Positions 53,811-62,301 of a DNA stretch of 64,000 bases are shown here, piece by piece; the stretch's first letter is position 1, and every line of letters begins with the position of its first letter. The stretch is from Prevotellaceae bacterium KH2P17 (GTDB lineage Bacteria; Bacteroidota; Bacteroidia; Bacteroidales; Bacteroidaceae): positions 1 to 64,000 of the forward strand of contig FZRE01000001.1 in NCBI GenBank assembly GCA_900199655.1, written 5' to 3'. Both the position numbers and the translations under genes were made by a program. Under the pieces are notes generated by a model, which was not told the DNA's origin, ran no database searches, and saw only the letters and a list, made by a program, of their open reading frames with translations.

Positions 53811-56702
53811 ATGAACAAAAAACTGCCACTTGCTCTGCTGCTTTCATTCGCTTTTATGGCTGCTTCTGCGGCCGTAAACCGCCCGCACCGGTTGCCTGCT
53901 GCTGCTGATGAGGGCTACCGTACAACCGTTTTCGACAATGCCAACAGCGCTGTTCCGTTCCGTATTCCGGCCCTCACGCAAACCCGCCGGGGCCGGTTGC
54001 TGGCCGCGTGCGACTTCCGCATCAGCAAGACCGATGTGGGTTGGAACAACCGCAACGGCCTGTGGCAAATCAATGTGGTCATGAAGACGAGCGACGACCG
54101 TGGCCGCACGTGGAGCGACTCCGTGTGTGTGGCCCGCGGAAACGAGCATGCCGCCGATGCTGTTCGCACGGCTTTCGGCGACCCGAGCATCGTGGCCGAC
54201 CGCACGTCGGATAACGTCTTGCTGCACTGTGTGGCCGGTAAGACGGGCTACCCGCATGCTACGAGGCAGAATCCGCAGCATGCCGTGTTCTTCCGCAGTA
54301 CCGACGGCGGCCGCACATGGGACCACGGCACCGACCTGACGGAGATGATTTACGGCCTGTACGACAACAAGCTGCCCAACGGGGGCAGTGCCGACGGCAT
54401 CTTCCTCACCTCGGGCAAGATTATGCAAAGCCGCTACGTGCGCAAGGAGAAGTTCTACCGGCTCTACATGGCGCACCCTGTCAGGCAGCGCGGAGTGGGC
54501 CGATGCGGCACGTTCGTCATCTATTCGGACGACTTCGGGGCCACCTGGCATTCGCTCGGAAGGCCGGACGTGGCGCCAAGTGTGGCCCAGGACGAGTCTA
54601 AAGTGGAAGAACTGCCCGACGGCAGCGTGCTGCTCAGCTGTCGTGATGCACAGGGCGGCCGCCGCTTCAACGTGTTTACTTACACCGATGAGCTGGCTGC
54701 CGAGGGCCATTGGGGCCGGGAGATAATGCCCGAGAACATGACGGCGCGGCAGGTGAATGCCTGCAACGGCGGCATTCTCGTTGTGCCGGCACGCCGCTGC
54801 AGCGATGGCCGGAGCCTCTATGTGGCGCTGCAATCGGTTCCGCTCAGTGCCCGTCGGGACAGCGTGGGGTTCTTCTACAAGGAGCTGGCCGCGTACTCCG
54901 ACTATTCCACCGCGCAGCAGTTAGGCGCCGGCTGGATAAAGGGGCTGCGCGTAACTGATGCCACTTCGTGCTATTCGACAATGGTTCGGATGGACAACGA
55001 CCGCATAGGACTGCTCTTCGAAAATAACTTCCACAACGAGGGTTACGACATCGAGTTCAGGAGTTTGTCGCTCGCCGAGATTACGAACGGCGCGTACGAG
55101 ATACTGCCCTTTGCCGACCGGTCGCAGTACATGATAGATGCAGCGTTGGCGCGGCAGCCCATGGGGGCGCTGCGGCAGCCGGTATCGACCTCTGCCAACG
55201 TGCAGATATTGACGTTGTGGCGCGGCGAACGGGCGGGTTTTGAGGTGGCTCTGAATGCTGACGTGACCCGTCCGCTGCAGCTGCAGGTTACGGGCAGCGG
55301 GCGCGGCAAGCGTCTGGCAGCCCACGCCAGGGCAGGGTTTCTGCGCACGGTGCTGACCGACAACTTCCGCGGTTGCGGCAATCCGCCCGATACATTGCAG
55401 GCTTGGGCGGTGGCCGATGTAATTGGCGGCCCGGCTATCACCGGCCGCGAAGGCACTGTAGCCAAAGCGGCATGGTGCACGATAGAGGTTCCGCGCAACA
55501 TGGCTCCGGGCCGGTACAAGCTCCGCCTGGTGCTGCGCGAGGGGCAGCGGGTGGTGCAGGAGCAGCCCGTAACGGTGCAGGTGCTGGATCGCACGTTGCC
55601 GGAGACGCCGCACTTCAACCTCAACTTCTGGATGCAACCTTATGCCGTGAGCCGCTACTACGGCGTGGCACCGTGGAGCCAGGCCCACTTCGACGCCCTG
55701 CGCCCTTACATGCAGATGCTGGCAAAGGCCGGACAGCGCAAGGGGTTCGCCACACTCTTCTACGAACCTTGGGGCAAGCAGAGCAACGACAAATTCGATG
55801 CAATGATACAGACCACACGCCGCGCCGACGGCACCTGGAGCTACGACTACAGCGTCTTCGACCGTTGGGTAGCCTTCCTCGACTCATGCGGCATCACCGG
55901 CGACATCAACTGCTACTCCATGGTGCCGTGGGATATGGCCTTCGACTATTACGACGAGGGCTCCGGAACGTACAAGAGCCTGCGTACAACGACCTCCGAC
56001 AGCACTTATGTCGGTCTTTGGACGCCGTTCCTGCAGTCCTTCGCCGCCCATCTCAAGGCCAAGGGGTGGTTCAATCGCGCCGTTATCGCCATGGACGAGC
56101 GCAGCCTCGACGCCATGCTCGACGCCTGGAAGGTGGCGCAGCAGGCTGCTCCCGGCATCAAGATGGCCCTGGCCGGAAACTACCACAAGGAGCTGGTGGA
56201 CAAGATTTACGACTATTGCATAGCGTGGAACCAACACTTCAGCGCCGACGAACTGGCCCGGCGCAACAGTCGCGGATGGATTTCAACCACCTACACCGCC
56301 TGCCCCGACCAGATGCCCAACATCTGTTCGAACAACGACCCCGCAGAGGCAGTCTACCTGCCCATGTACTGCGTGGCCAATGGCTTTAACGGTTTTCTGC
56401 GTTGGGCGTGGATGAACTGGACGGCGAACCCGATGTTCGACACCCGCTTCCGCCTCTTTACGCCCGGCGATACGTATGTGGTGTATCCCGGAAACCGTTC
56501 GAGCCGCCGCTTTGAGCAGATGATAGAAGGCGTGCAGAACGTGGAGAAACTGCGCGTGCTGCAGGCCGAATACGGCCGCAAAGGCAACAGCAAAGCCCTC
56601 GAAGAGCTTAACCAAGCCGTGGCAACGTTCCGCTCTGCCACGCCCGATGCCGCCGCCGTGCGCAGCAGCATCGCCCGCATGGAGCAGCTGCTCAACAGGT
56701 AA
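53811..56702 (+). CDS. sialidase (GH33-like) fused to a DUF4091/GH123-like domain
   Basis: 963 residues from MNKKLPLALLLSFAFMAASA, a signal peptide; an upstream in-frame ATG at 53664 overlaps the promoter and is rejected. The N-terminal half (about 35-440) is a six-blade sialidase. It has the FRIP motif (VPFRIPAL, Arg51) and Asp boxes at about 94-101 (SDDRGRTW), 163-170 (STDGGRTW) and 239-246 (SDDFGATW). The C-terminal half (about 465-960) is DUF4091/GH123-like, with FNLNFWMQPYAVSRYYGVAPW and the acidic pair D762-E763 in IAMDERS. GH123 enzymes remove beta-GalNAc using a neighbouring Asp-Glu pair. One protein might thus release sialic acid and GalNAc. It is divergent from a surface lipoprotein and ends at a strong terminator. 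Confidence 0.88.
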   Translation: MNKKLPLALLLSFAFMAASAAVNRPHRLPAAADEGYRTTVFDNANSAVPFRIPALTQTRRGRLLAACDFRISKTDVGWNNRNGLWQINVVMKTSDDRGRTWSDSVCVARGNEHAADAVRTAFGDPSIVADRTSDNVLLHCVAGKTGYPHATRQNPQHAVFFRSTDGGRTWDHGTDLTEMIYGLYDNKLPNGGSADGIFLTSGKIMQSRYVRKEKFYRLYMAHPVRQRGVGRCGTFVIYSDDFGATWHSLGRPDVAPSVAQDESKVEELPDGSVLLSCRDAQGGRRFNVFTYTDELAAEGHWGREIMPENMTARQVNACNGGILVVPARRCSDGRSLYVALQSVPLSARRDSVGFFYKELAAYSDYSTAQQLGAGWIKGLRVTDATSCYSTMVRMDNDRIGLLFENNFHNEGYDIEFRSLSLAEITNGAYEILPFADRSQYMIDAALARQPMGALRQPVSTSANVQILTLWRGERAGFEVALNADVTRPLQLQVTGSGRGKRLAAHARAGFLRTVLTDNFRGCGNPPDTLQAWAVADVIGGPAITGREGTVAKAAWCTIEVPRNMAPGRYKLRLVLREGQRVVQEQPVTVQVLDRTLPETPHFNLNFWMQPYAVSRYYGVAPWSQAHFDALRPYMQMLAKAGQRKGFATLFYEPWGKQSNDKFDAMIQTTRRADGTWSYDYSVFDRWVAFLDSCGITGDINCYSMVPWDMAFDYYDEGSGTYKSLRTTTSDSTYVGLWTPFLQSFAAHLKAKGWFNRAVIAMDERSLDAMLDAWKVAQQAAPGIKMALAGNYHKELVDKIYDYCIAWNQHFSADELARRNSRGWISTTYTACPDQMPNICSNNDPAEAVYLPMYCVANGFNGFLRWAWMNWTANPMFDTRFRLFTPGDTYVVYPGNRSSRRFEQMIEGVQNVEKLRVLQAEYGRKGNSKALEELNQAVATFRSATPDAAAVRSSIARMEQLLNR

Positions 56703-56720
56703 CACGGCGCAGCAAGTACA

Positions 56721-56770
56721 AACGCAAAGAGCCGGCAGGAAATTTCTACCTGCCGGCTCTTTGCGTTTTC
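56721..56770 (+). terminator. terminator of the sialidase gene
   Basis: A 19-bp perfect stem (56721-56739 with 56749-56767), ending in TTTTC. Confidence 0.92.
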
Positions 56771-56875
56771 TGTCGTTTCAACTTCACTTCGGAAGGACTG
56801 CCGGAGGCTTCCGCCACTCCTCTTTCTGCCCTCCCGCAATCGCCCTGTTTATGGGGGGTGGAGAAAGAGGTATCG

Positions 56876-56934
56876 TTCAAGCCGCTTGGAGATGCCCTTC
56901 AAGGCGCTTGGAGGTATCGTTCGGCGCCCTTGAA
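56876..56934. repeat. 22-bp phased palindrome array, TTCAAG family, copy at 56876
   Basis: Units start at 56876, 56898 and 56920 (right arms CTTGGA, CTTGGA, CTTGAA). It lies about 105 bp past the sialidase terminator, in the gap 56703-57060, which otherwise holds only the hsdM-stub promoter. Confidence 0.9.
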
Positions 56935-57018
56935 CGATACCTCCAACAATCTGCCCCGTAACCTGCGGCATGCGGAAAAGATAGTGGCGCTTTCTTCGTT
57001 TTTCTCGTTATAAAATCC

Positions 57019-57026
57019 TATATTTG
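57019..57026 (+). promoter_or_regulatory. -7 promoter element TATATTTG
   Basis: A TAnnTTTG match 34 bases before the hsdM-like start. Confidence 0.6.
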
Positions 57027-57060
57027 CAAACTAAATCAAGAACAAACACCAACAGCAATA

Positions 57061-57306
57061 ATGACAAGCACAAAGCAAAGAGACGACCTGCAGGCTGCTA
57101 TCTGGAAAATAGCCAACGAGGTGCGGGGCGCCGTAGACGGATGGGACTTCAAGCAGTTTGTTTTGGGAACCCTCTTCTATCGGTTCAATGCCGTTCTGCC
57201 CAAGATGAGCCCTCTGAATCCGCAATACCTGACGAAGAAGCAAAGCGTTTTCCAAAAGATTTCAGCTTTCATTGAAAAGTTCAAGGGCATAGGCGGAAAT
57301 GTGTAA
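57061..57306 (+). pseudogene. hsdM 5' remnant (type I restriction-modification methyltransferase fragment)
   Basis: 81 residues. The first 43 or so ([42 protein letters not shown]) match the HsdM N-terminal domain, which normally heads a protein of about 500 residues. From there the frame runs into unrelated residues ([20 protein letters not shown]...) and stops. No methyltransferase motifs, hsdS or hsdR follow; the next gene is rpsU 166 bases on. The promoter and start region are intact. It is most likely a deletion remnant. A role for the short protein is possible but unsupported. Confidence 0.8.
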
Positions 57307-57399
57307 AACAGCCGGATGGTGAGAGTAAAAAATGTAGAGCAAAACCGGAATGTAAGAACAAAAAACGGCTAAAAACTTGTTTTATTCATAAATAAGATG

Positions 57400-57407
57400 T
57401 AATTTTG
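57400..57407 (+). promoter_or_regulatory. -7 promoter element TAATTTTG
   Basis: A TAnnTTTG match 65 bases before rpsU, with a TTG box about 22 bases upstream. Confidence 0.6.
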
Positions 57408-57472
57408 CACCCGCAAATTGTGGCATTGTGCCCCAATAGTGTTGAACAAAATAAATATTTAAAACAAAAAAC

Positions 57473-57664
57473 ATGATTATTGTACCCGTAAAAGATGGCG
57501 AGAACATCGAAAGAGCTCTCAAGAAGTTCAAGAGGAAATTCGAGAAGACCGGTGTTGTAAAAGAACTCCGCGCACGTCAGCAGTTCGACAAGCCGTCTGT
57601 TAAGAAGAGACTCAAGATGGAGCACGCTATCTACGTACAGAAGCTGCGCCGCGAGGAGGAATAA
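57473..57664 (+). CDS. rpsU: 30S ribosomal protein S21
   Basis: 63 residues, a full-length bS21 (MIIVPVKDGENIERALKKFKRKFEKTGVVKELRARQQFDKPS) with the typical basic C terminus. It sits in the 30S platform and helps mRNA engagement. It has its own promoter. The xer-type recombinase gene follows after 145 bases, an arrangement kept in many Bacteroidales. Confidence 0.97.
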   Translation: MIIVPVKDGENIERALKKFKRKFEKTGVVKELRARQQFDKPSVKKRLKMEHAIYVQKLRREEE

Positions 57665-57809
57665 TCTTTTTCCTCCTAAAAATTTGGTAGTTTGAATTAA
57701 ATTCCGTATATTCGTTGCCGAAAACATCTTCTGAATGAATTTGCCGGTGTGAAACCGGTCGAAGCTCAAGGGGAGATAAAGTTATACGTTGTGATGTAAA
57801 CGGCGCTGA

Positions 57810-58691
57810 ATGATGATAGACGAATTTTTGAACTACCTGAAGTATGAGCAGAACTGCTCACCACTGACGGTTAAAAGCTACGCCGAAGACCTCAAGGCCT
57901 TTGAGACGTATTTCAAAAATTTAGATGGTCAACTCTCATGGGAGTCGGTAGACTCGGATGTTATCCGTGACTGGATGGAGAGTATGATGGATAAAGGAAA
58001 CAATGCCACCTCAATCAACAGGAGATTGAGTGCTTTGCGTTCCCTGTTTCGTTTTGCCCTCGCTCATCATTTGGTGGAGAAGGATCCCTCGCGAGCCCTT
58101 CGTGGACCAAAGGTTGGCAAGCCTCTGCCGCAGTTCGTAAAGGAAACGGAGATGAACCGGTTGCTGGACGACCTGCCTTGGGGCGACTCCTATCAGGAAG
58201 TTAGGGCAAGGACTATCTTGCTGACATTCTACGCTACAGGCATGCGACTGGCTGAATTGATAGGGCTGGATGACTCGGCGATTGATTTCGCAAACCGCCA
58301 GCTGAAAGTTACCGGCAAACGCAACAAGCAGCGCATCATTCCCTTCGGTGAAGAACTGGAGGCGGCTCTAACCTTATATTTAAACACGCGCGAGAGCCAA
58401 GTTTCGGGGCAGACGGAAGCGCTGTTCCGGACTGATAAAGGCGAGCGGATGAACCGCAACCAAGTACGCTACGAGGTAAAGAAATACCTGAGCTGCGTCT
58501 GCACGCTCAAGAAGCGTACGCCACACGTGCTGCGGCATACCTTTGCCACGGCCATGCTGAACCATGATGCAGGGATAGAAAGCGTAAAGAAACTGCTCGG
58601 ACATGAGAGTCTCTCAACGACAGAGATTTATACTCATACCACTTTCGAGCAGTTAAAGCGAGTTTATACGAATGCCCATCCAAGGGCTTAA
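57810..58691 (+). CDS. xerC: XerC/XerD-type tyrosine recombinase
   Basis: 293 residues. The N-terminal SAM-like core-binding domain (about 1-90) and C-terminal catalytic domain carry all active-site residues: R146 (ATGMRLAEL), K170, H239 and R242 (HVLRHTFAT), H265 (LLGHESLSTT) and the nucleophile Y274 (TEIYTH). It would resolve chromosome dimers at dif. The position beside rpsU and raiA, away from mobile genes, argues for the housekeeping Xer rather than an integrase. XerC versus XerD is not certain. The stop lies 22 bases before the raiA ATG. Confidence 0.92.
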   Translation: MMIDEFLNYLKYEQNCSPLTVKSYAEDLKAFETYFKNLDGQLSWESVDSDVIRDWMESMMDKGNNATSINRRLSALRSLFRFALAHHLVEKDPSRALRGPKVGKPLPQFVKETEMNRLLDDLPWGDSYQEVRARTILLTFYATGMRLAELIGLDDSAIDFANRQLKVTGKRNKQRIIPFGEELEAALTLYLNTRESQVSGQTEALFRTDKGERMNRNQVRYEVKKYLSCVCTLKKRTPHVLRHTFATAMLNHDAGIESVKKLLGHESLSTTEIYTHTTFEQLKRVYTNAHPRA

Positions 58692-58713
58692 CCTTTTAAA
58701 ACTGGAGGTAACT

Positions 58714-59013
58714 ATGGAGATTAAAATTCAGTCGATACACTTCGACGCTACCGAAAAATTACAGGCGTTTATCGAGAAGAAAACAGCCAAGTTGGAAAAA
58801 TCGTATGAAGATATTCAGAAAGTAGAGGTGCAATTAAAAGTCGAGAAGCCCGCTACCGCATTAAATAAAACGACGAGTCTGACGGTCTCGGTTCCCGGAA
58901 ACAAGCTGTTCGTGGAGAAGACCTACAATACCTTTGAGGAGGGCATTGACGAGTGTGTAGATGCGATGAAGGTGCAGCTGACGAAATACAAGGAAAAACT
59001 GCGCAACAAATAA
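58714..59013 (+). CDS. raiA: ribosome-associated inhibitor / hibernation factor (RaiA/short HPF)
   Basis: 99 residues from MEIKIQSIHFDATEKLQAFIEKKTAKLEKSY, the short HPF/YfiA fold, with a clear GGAGG ribosome-binding site at 58704; an in-frame ATG 14 codons upstream is within xer and lacks one. It binds the ribosomal A/P region in stationary phase. It is probably in one transcript with the recombinase gene. Confidence 0.93.
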   Translation: MEIKIQSIHFDATEKLQAFIEKKTAKLEKSYEDIQKVEVQLKVEKPATALNKTTSLTVSVPGNKLFVEKTYNTFEEGIDECVDAMKVQLTKYKEKLRNK

Positions 59014-59031
59014 AAAAAACTCGGAAAAAGT

Positions 59032-59062
59032 TTTGGCGATATAAAAAATATGAGTATCTTTG
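59032..59062 (+). promoter_or_regulatory. promoter of the tRNA-tuf operon
   Basis: TTTG at 59032-59035 and TATCTTTG at 59055-59062, 19 bases apart; the first tRNA begins 53 bases downstream. Confidence 0.75.
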
Positions 59063-59114
59063 CAGCCGTTTTACAACGCATCCAAAACGAGGCCGATTGC
59101 GGCTGCATGGATAT

Positions 59115-59188
59115 GCCTCTTTAGCTCAGTTGGCCAGAGCACGTGATTTGTAATCTCGGGGTCGTTGGTTCGAATCCGACAAGAGGCT
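59115..59188 (+). tRNA. tRNA-Thr (TGT)
   Basis: A cloverleaf with 7-bp acceptor GCCTCTT/AAGAGGC. The D arm (AGCTCAGTTGG) and T arm (GGTTCGAATCC) are intact, and the anticodon loop TTTGTAA gives TGT. CCA is not encoded. Confidence 0.97.
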
Positions 59189-59234
59189 CGGAGAGTAACA
59201 GAGGCGCAGAATTCCTAAGGAGTTGCTGAAACAA

Positions 59235-59316
59235 GGGTGGTTACCAGAGTGGCCAAATGGGGCAGACTGTAAATCTGCTGGCTATGCCTTCGGTGGTTCG
59301 AATCCATCACCACCCA
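59235..59316 (+). tRNA. tRNA-Tyr (GTA)
   Basis: 82 nt with a long variable arm, acceptor GGGTGGT/ACCACCC and anticodon loop CTGTAAA giving GTA. Confidence 0.97.
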
Positions 59317-59337
59317 CTTCAGTAGAATCAATGTTTT

Positions 59338-59410
59338 GCGGAAATAGCTCAGTTGATAGAGCACTAGCCTTCCAAGCTGGGGGTCGCGGGTTTGAGTCCC
59401 GTTTTCCGCT
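59338..59410 (+). tRNA. tRNA-Gly (TCC)
   Basis: 73 nt, acceptor GCGGAAA/TTTCCGC, anticodon loop CTTCCAA giving TCC. Confidence 0.97.
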
Positions 59411-59420
59411 CTAAATCAAT

Positions 59421-59492
<72 letters not shown>

Positions 59493-59574
59493 CTACTTCG
59501 GTTCTATCTGATAGGCAGAAGAAAAACAAGAATTTAATTTCAGATTATTCATTATATAAATAAAAAGTAAAGCT

Positions 59575-60774
59575 ATGGCTAAAGAGACATTTCAGCGTAC
59601 CAAACCACATGTTAACATTGGTACTATTGGTCATGTTGACCACGGTAAGACTACTTTGACAGCTGCAATCTCTAAGGTTCTTCACGACAAGGGCTTTGGT
59701 GGTGAGGATGTTAAGTCATTCGACCAGATTGACAACGCTCCCGAGGAGAAGGAACGCGGTATTACGATTAACTCTTCTCACATTGAGTATGAGACTGCAA
59801 AGCGTCACTATGCGCACGTAGACTGTCCGGGACACGCCGACTATGTGAAGAACATGGTTACTGGTGCTGCTCAGATGGACGGTGCTATTCTGGTAGTTGC
59901 TGCTACTGATGGCCCTATGCCACAGACACGTGAGCACGTACTTCTCGCCCGTCAGGTAAACGTACCTCGTCTGGTTGTATTCCTGAACAAGTGTGACCTC
60001 GTTGAGGATGAGGAAATGTTGGAGCTCGTTGAAATGGAGCTTCAGGAGCTTCTCGCTCAGTACGACTACGAAGAGGATACTCCTATCATTCGCGGTTCTG
60101 CACTCGGTGCACTGAACGATGTTGAAAAGTGGGTTGACTCTGTAATGAAACTGATGGACACCGTTGACGAGTGGATTCAGGAGCCTGTACGTGAGGTTGA
60201 CAAGCCTTTCTTGATGCCTGTTGAGGATGTATTCTCTATCACCGGTCGTGGCACCGTTGTTACCGGCCGTATTGAGACTGGTAAGTGCAAGATTGGTGAT
60301 GAAATCCAGCTGCTCGGTCTTGGTGAAGATAAGAAGTCGGTTATCACTGGCGTTGAAATGTTCCGCAAGATCCTTGACGAGGGTGAAGCTGGCGACAACG
60401 TAGGTCTGCTGCTCCGCGGTGTAGACAAGGATGAGGTTAAGCGTGGTATGGTTGTTGTGCACCCGGGTGCCATCACTCCGCACGATCACTTCAAGGCTTC
60501 GGTTTACGTGCTGAAGAAAGAAGAAGGCGGCCGTCACACTCCGTTCGGCAACAAGTATCGTCCGCAGTTCTACCTCCGCACGATGGATTGCACCGGCGAA
60601 ATCAAACTTCCGGAGGGAGTGGAAATGGTTATGCCTGGTGACAACGTAGAGATTGAGGTCTCCTTGATTTACAAGGTGGCTCTGAATGAGGGTCTTCGTT
60701 TTGCTATCCGCGAGGGTGGTCGAACTGTAGGCTCCGGTCAGATTACAGCTATCCTCGACGACGTTCAGCAGTAA
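59575..60774 (+). CDS. tuf: elongation factor Tu
   Basis: 399 residues. It delivers aminoacyl-tRNA to the ribosome with GTP. The P loop GHVDHGKT, the DCPGHADY switch region and NKCD base motif are all present, followed by the two beta-barrel domains ([13 protein letters not shown]...). Codon choice (many T-ending codons) differs from the GC-rich neighbours to the left, as expected of a highly expressed gene. It is transcribed with the four upstream tRNAs and ends in a terminator just before tRNA-Trp. Confidence 0.98.
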   Translation: MAKETFQRTKPHVNIGTIGHVDHGKTTLTAAISKVLHDKGFGGEDVKSFDQIDNAPEEKERGITINSSHIEYETAKRHYAHVDCPGHADYVKNMVTGAAQMDGAILVVAATDGPMPQTREHVLLARQVNVPRLVVFLNKCDLVEDEEMLELVEMELQELLAQYDYEEDTPIIRGSALGALNDVEKWVDSVMKLMDTVDEWIQEPVREVDKPFLMPVEDVFSITGRGTVVTGRIETGKCKIGDEIQLLGLGEDKKSVITGVEMFRKILDEGEAGDNVGLLLRGVDKDEVKRGMVVVHPGAITPHDHFKASVYVLKKEEGGRHTPFGNKYRPQFYLRTMDCTGEIKLPEGVEMVMPGDNVEIEVSLIYKVALNEGLRFAIREGGRTVGSGQITAILDDVQQ

Positions 60775-60804
60775 TTCTGAATAAGTTCAAGTATACATAC
60801 ACTC

Positions 60805-60838
60805 AAGTTCCCGCAACTGCGGTTACGGGAACTTTTTT
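60805..60838 (+). terminator. terminator after tuf
   Basis: A 9-bp stem AAGTTCCCG (60805-60813) with CGGGAACTT (60826-60834), then a T run that ends at the first base of tRNA-Trp. Confidence 0.85.
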
Positions 60839-60911
60839 ACGGGTTTAGCTCAGTTGGTAGAGCACTGGTCTCCAAAACCAGGTGTCGAGAGTTCGAGTCT
60901 TTCAACCCGTG
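60839..60911 (+). tRNA. tRNA-Trp (CCA)
   Basis: 73 nt, acceptor ACGGGTT/AACCCGT, anticodon stem CTGGT/ACCAG and loop CTCCAAA giving CCA. It directly precedes secE, as in many bacteria. Confidence 0.97.
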
Positions 60912-60927
60912 CAAAACAGAAGATAAT

Positions 60928-61119
60928 ATGTTCAAGAAGATAGTAAATTATTGCAAGACTTGTTACGACGAACTTGCACATAAGACAACTTGGCCTACAC
61001 GTGCCGAACTTACTCACAGTGCAATGATTGTATTATCTGCTTCACTGATAATCGCACTGGTTGTGTCTGCTATGGACACTGTGTTCAGAATTGTCATGAC
61101 CGCTATCTATCCAAATTAA
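60928..61119 (+). CDS. secE: preprotein translocase subunit SecE
   Basis: 63 residues, single-helix type. The cytoplasmic amphipathic region (YCKTCYDELAHKTTWPTRAELTHSAM) carries the conserved TWP and precedes one membrane helix (about 33-55). It clamps SecY in the SecYEG channel. It lies 17 bases after tRNA-Trp and 15 before nusG. Confidence 0.96.
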   Translation: MFKKIVNYCKTCYDELAHKTTWPTRAELTHSAMIVLSASLIIALVVSAMDTVFRIVMTAIYPN

Positions 61120-61134
61120 TCAGAGGTAAAGGAA

Positions 61135-61680
61135 ATGGCTGAGAAGGGAAAGAATTGGTATGTGTTGCGTGCTGTAAGTGGAAAAGAGGCTAAGCTCAAA
61201 GAGTATATAGAGGCCGAGATGAAACACAACACGTTGCTCAATTCGCATGTCTATCAGATCCTTATACCCATGGAGAAGCATGCCTCCGTACAAAACGGCA
61301 GAAGGGTAGAGAAGGAAAAGGTAAGCCTTCCCGGATATCTGTTTGTTGAGGCTAGCTTGGAAGGTGATGTGGCTCATTTGCTACGTTTCATGCCAAATTG
61401 TTTGGGCTTCCTCGGCGGGCTTGACAATCCATCACCGGTTCCGCAGTCGGAAATCAATCGGATGCTTGGAGCTGCAGAGGCTTCCGACCTCGAAAATACA
61501 ACTGATATTCCGTATGTACTCGATGAGACAGTGAAAGTAATTGATGGTCCGTTCAGCGGTTTCAGTGGAGTCATAGAGGAAATCAACAACGAGAAGCGCA
61601 CGCTGAAGGTAATGGTTAAAATCTTCGGTCGCAACACTCCGTTGGAGCTCAGCTTCATACAAGTAGAAAAAGAAGGATAA
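61135..61680 (+). CDS. nusG: transcription termination/antitermination protein NusG
   Basis: 181 residues. The NGN domain (about 3-115, KNWYVLRAVSGKEAKLKEYIEAEM) and KOW domain (about 125-180, VKVIDGPFSGFSGVIEEINNEKRTLKVMVKIFGRNTPLELSFIQVEKE) are complete. It binds RNA polymerase and couples it to the ribosome. It lies between secE and rplK, the standard order. Confidence 0.97.
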   Translation: MAEKGKNWYVLRAVSGKEAKLKEYIEAEMKHNTLLNSHVYQILIPMEKHASVQNGRRVEKEKVSLPGYLFVEASLEGDVAHLLRFMPNCLGFLGGLDNPSPVPQSEINRMLGAAEASDLENTTDIPYVLDETVKVIDGPFSGFSGVIEEINNEKRTLKVMVKIFGRNTPLELSFIQVEKEG

Positions 61681-61772
61681 ACGCATATTGTTACGATGTG
61701 CTTATTCTAACAGGTTGGAGAGGCTTCCACTCTTTCGACTTATAATGAAATCAATTAATTATTAACAGAAAA

Positions 61773-62213
61773 ATGGCTAAAGAAGTTGCTGGATTAATCA
61801 AATTACAGATTAAAGGTGGCGCTGCTAATCCTTCCCCACCAGTAGGTCCCGCCTTGGGTTCTAAGGGTATCAACATTATGGGATTTTGCAAGGAATTCAA
61901 CGCCCGTACCCAGGATAAGGCCGGCAAGATTTTACCGGTTGTTATCACATACTACACTGACAAGTCATTCAGCTTCATTATCAAGACCCCTCCCGCTGCC
62001 GTACAGTTGAAAGAGGCTGCTAAGGTAAAGAGTGGATCCGGTCAGCCTAACCGTCAGAAAGTTGCTTCCGTAACATGGGAGCAGGTGAAGGCTATAGCAG
62101 AAGATAAAATGGCAGACTTGAACTGTTTTACAGTTGAAAGCGCTATGAAGCTCGTTGCAGGTACAGCAAGAAGTATGGGTATCACTGTAAAAGGGGACTT
62201 CCCTGGTAAATAA
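61773..62213 (+). CDS. rplK: 50S ribosomal protein L11
   Basis: 146 residues, a complete uL11 starting [39 protein letters not shown], with the C-terminal rRNA-binding domain. It forms the GTPase-associated stalk base. The first gene of the rplK-A-J-L set; 92 bases separate it from nusG. Confidence 0.98.
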   Translation: MAKEVAGLIKLQIKGGAANPSPPVGPALGSKGINIMGFCKEFNARTQDKAGKILPVVITYYTDKSFSFIIKTPPAAVQLKEAAKVKSGSGQPNRQKVASVTWEQVKAIAEDKMADLNCFTVESAMKLVAGTARSMGITVKGDFPGK

Positions 62214-62301
62214 TATGATTAGGGATTAATGATTAGCGATGACGGCAAATCCTAAATCAATATTCAACAATCACTAATCCAATTAAACTTCAATTAAGAA
62301 A

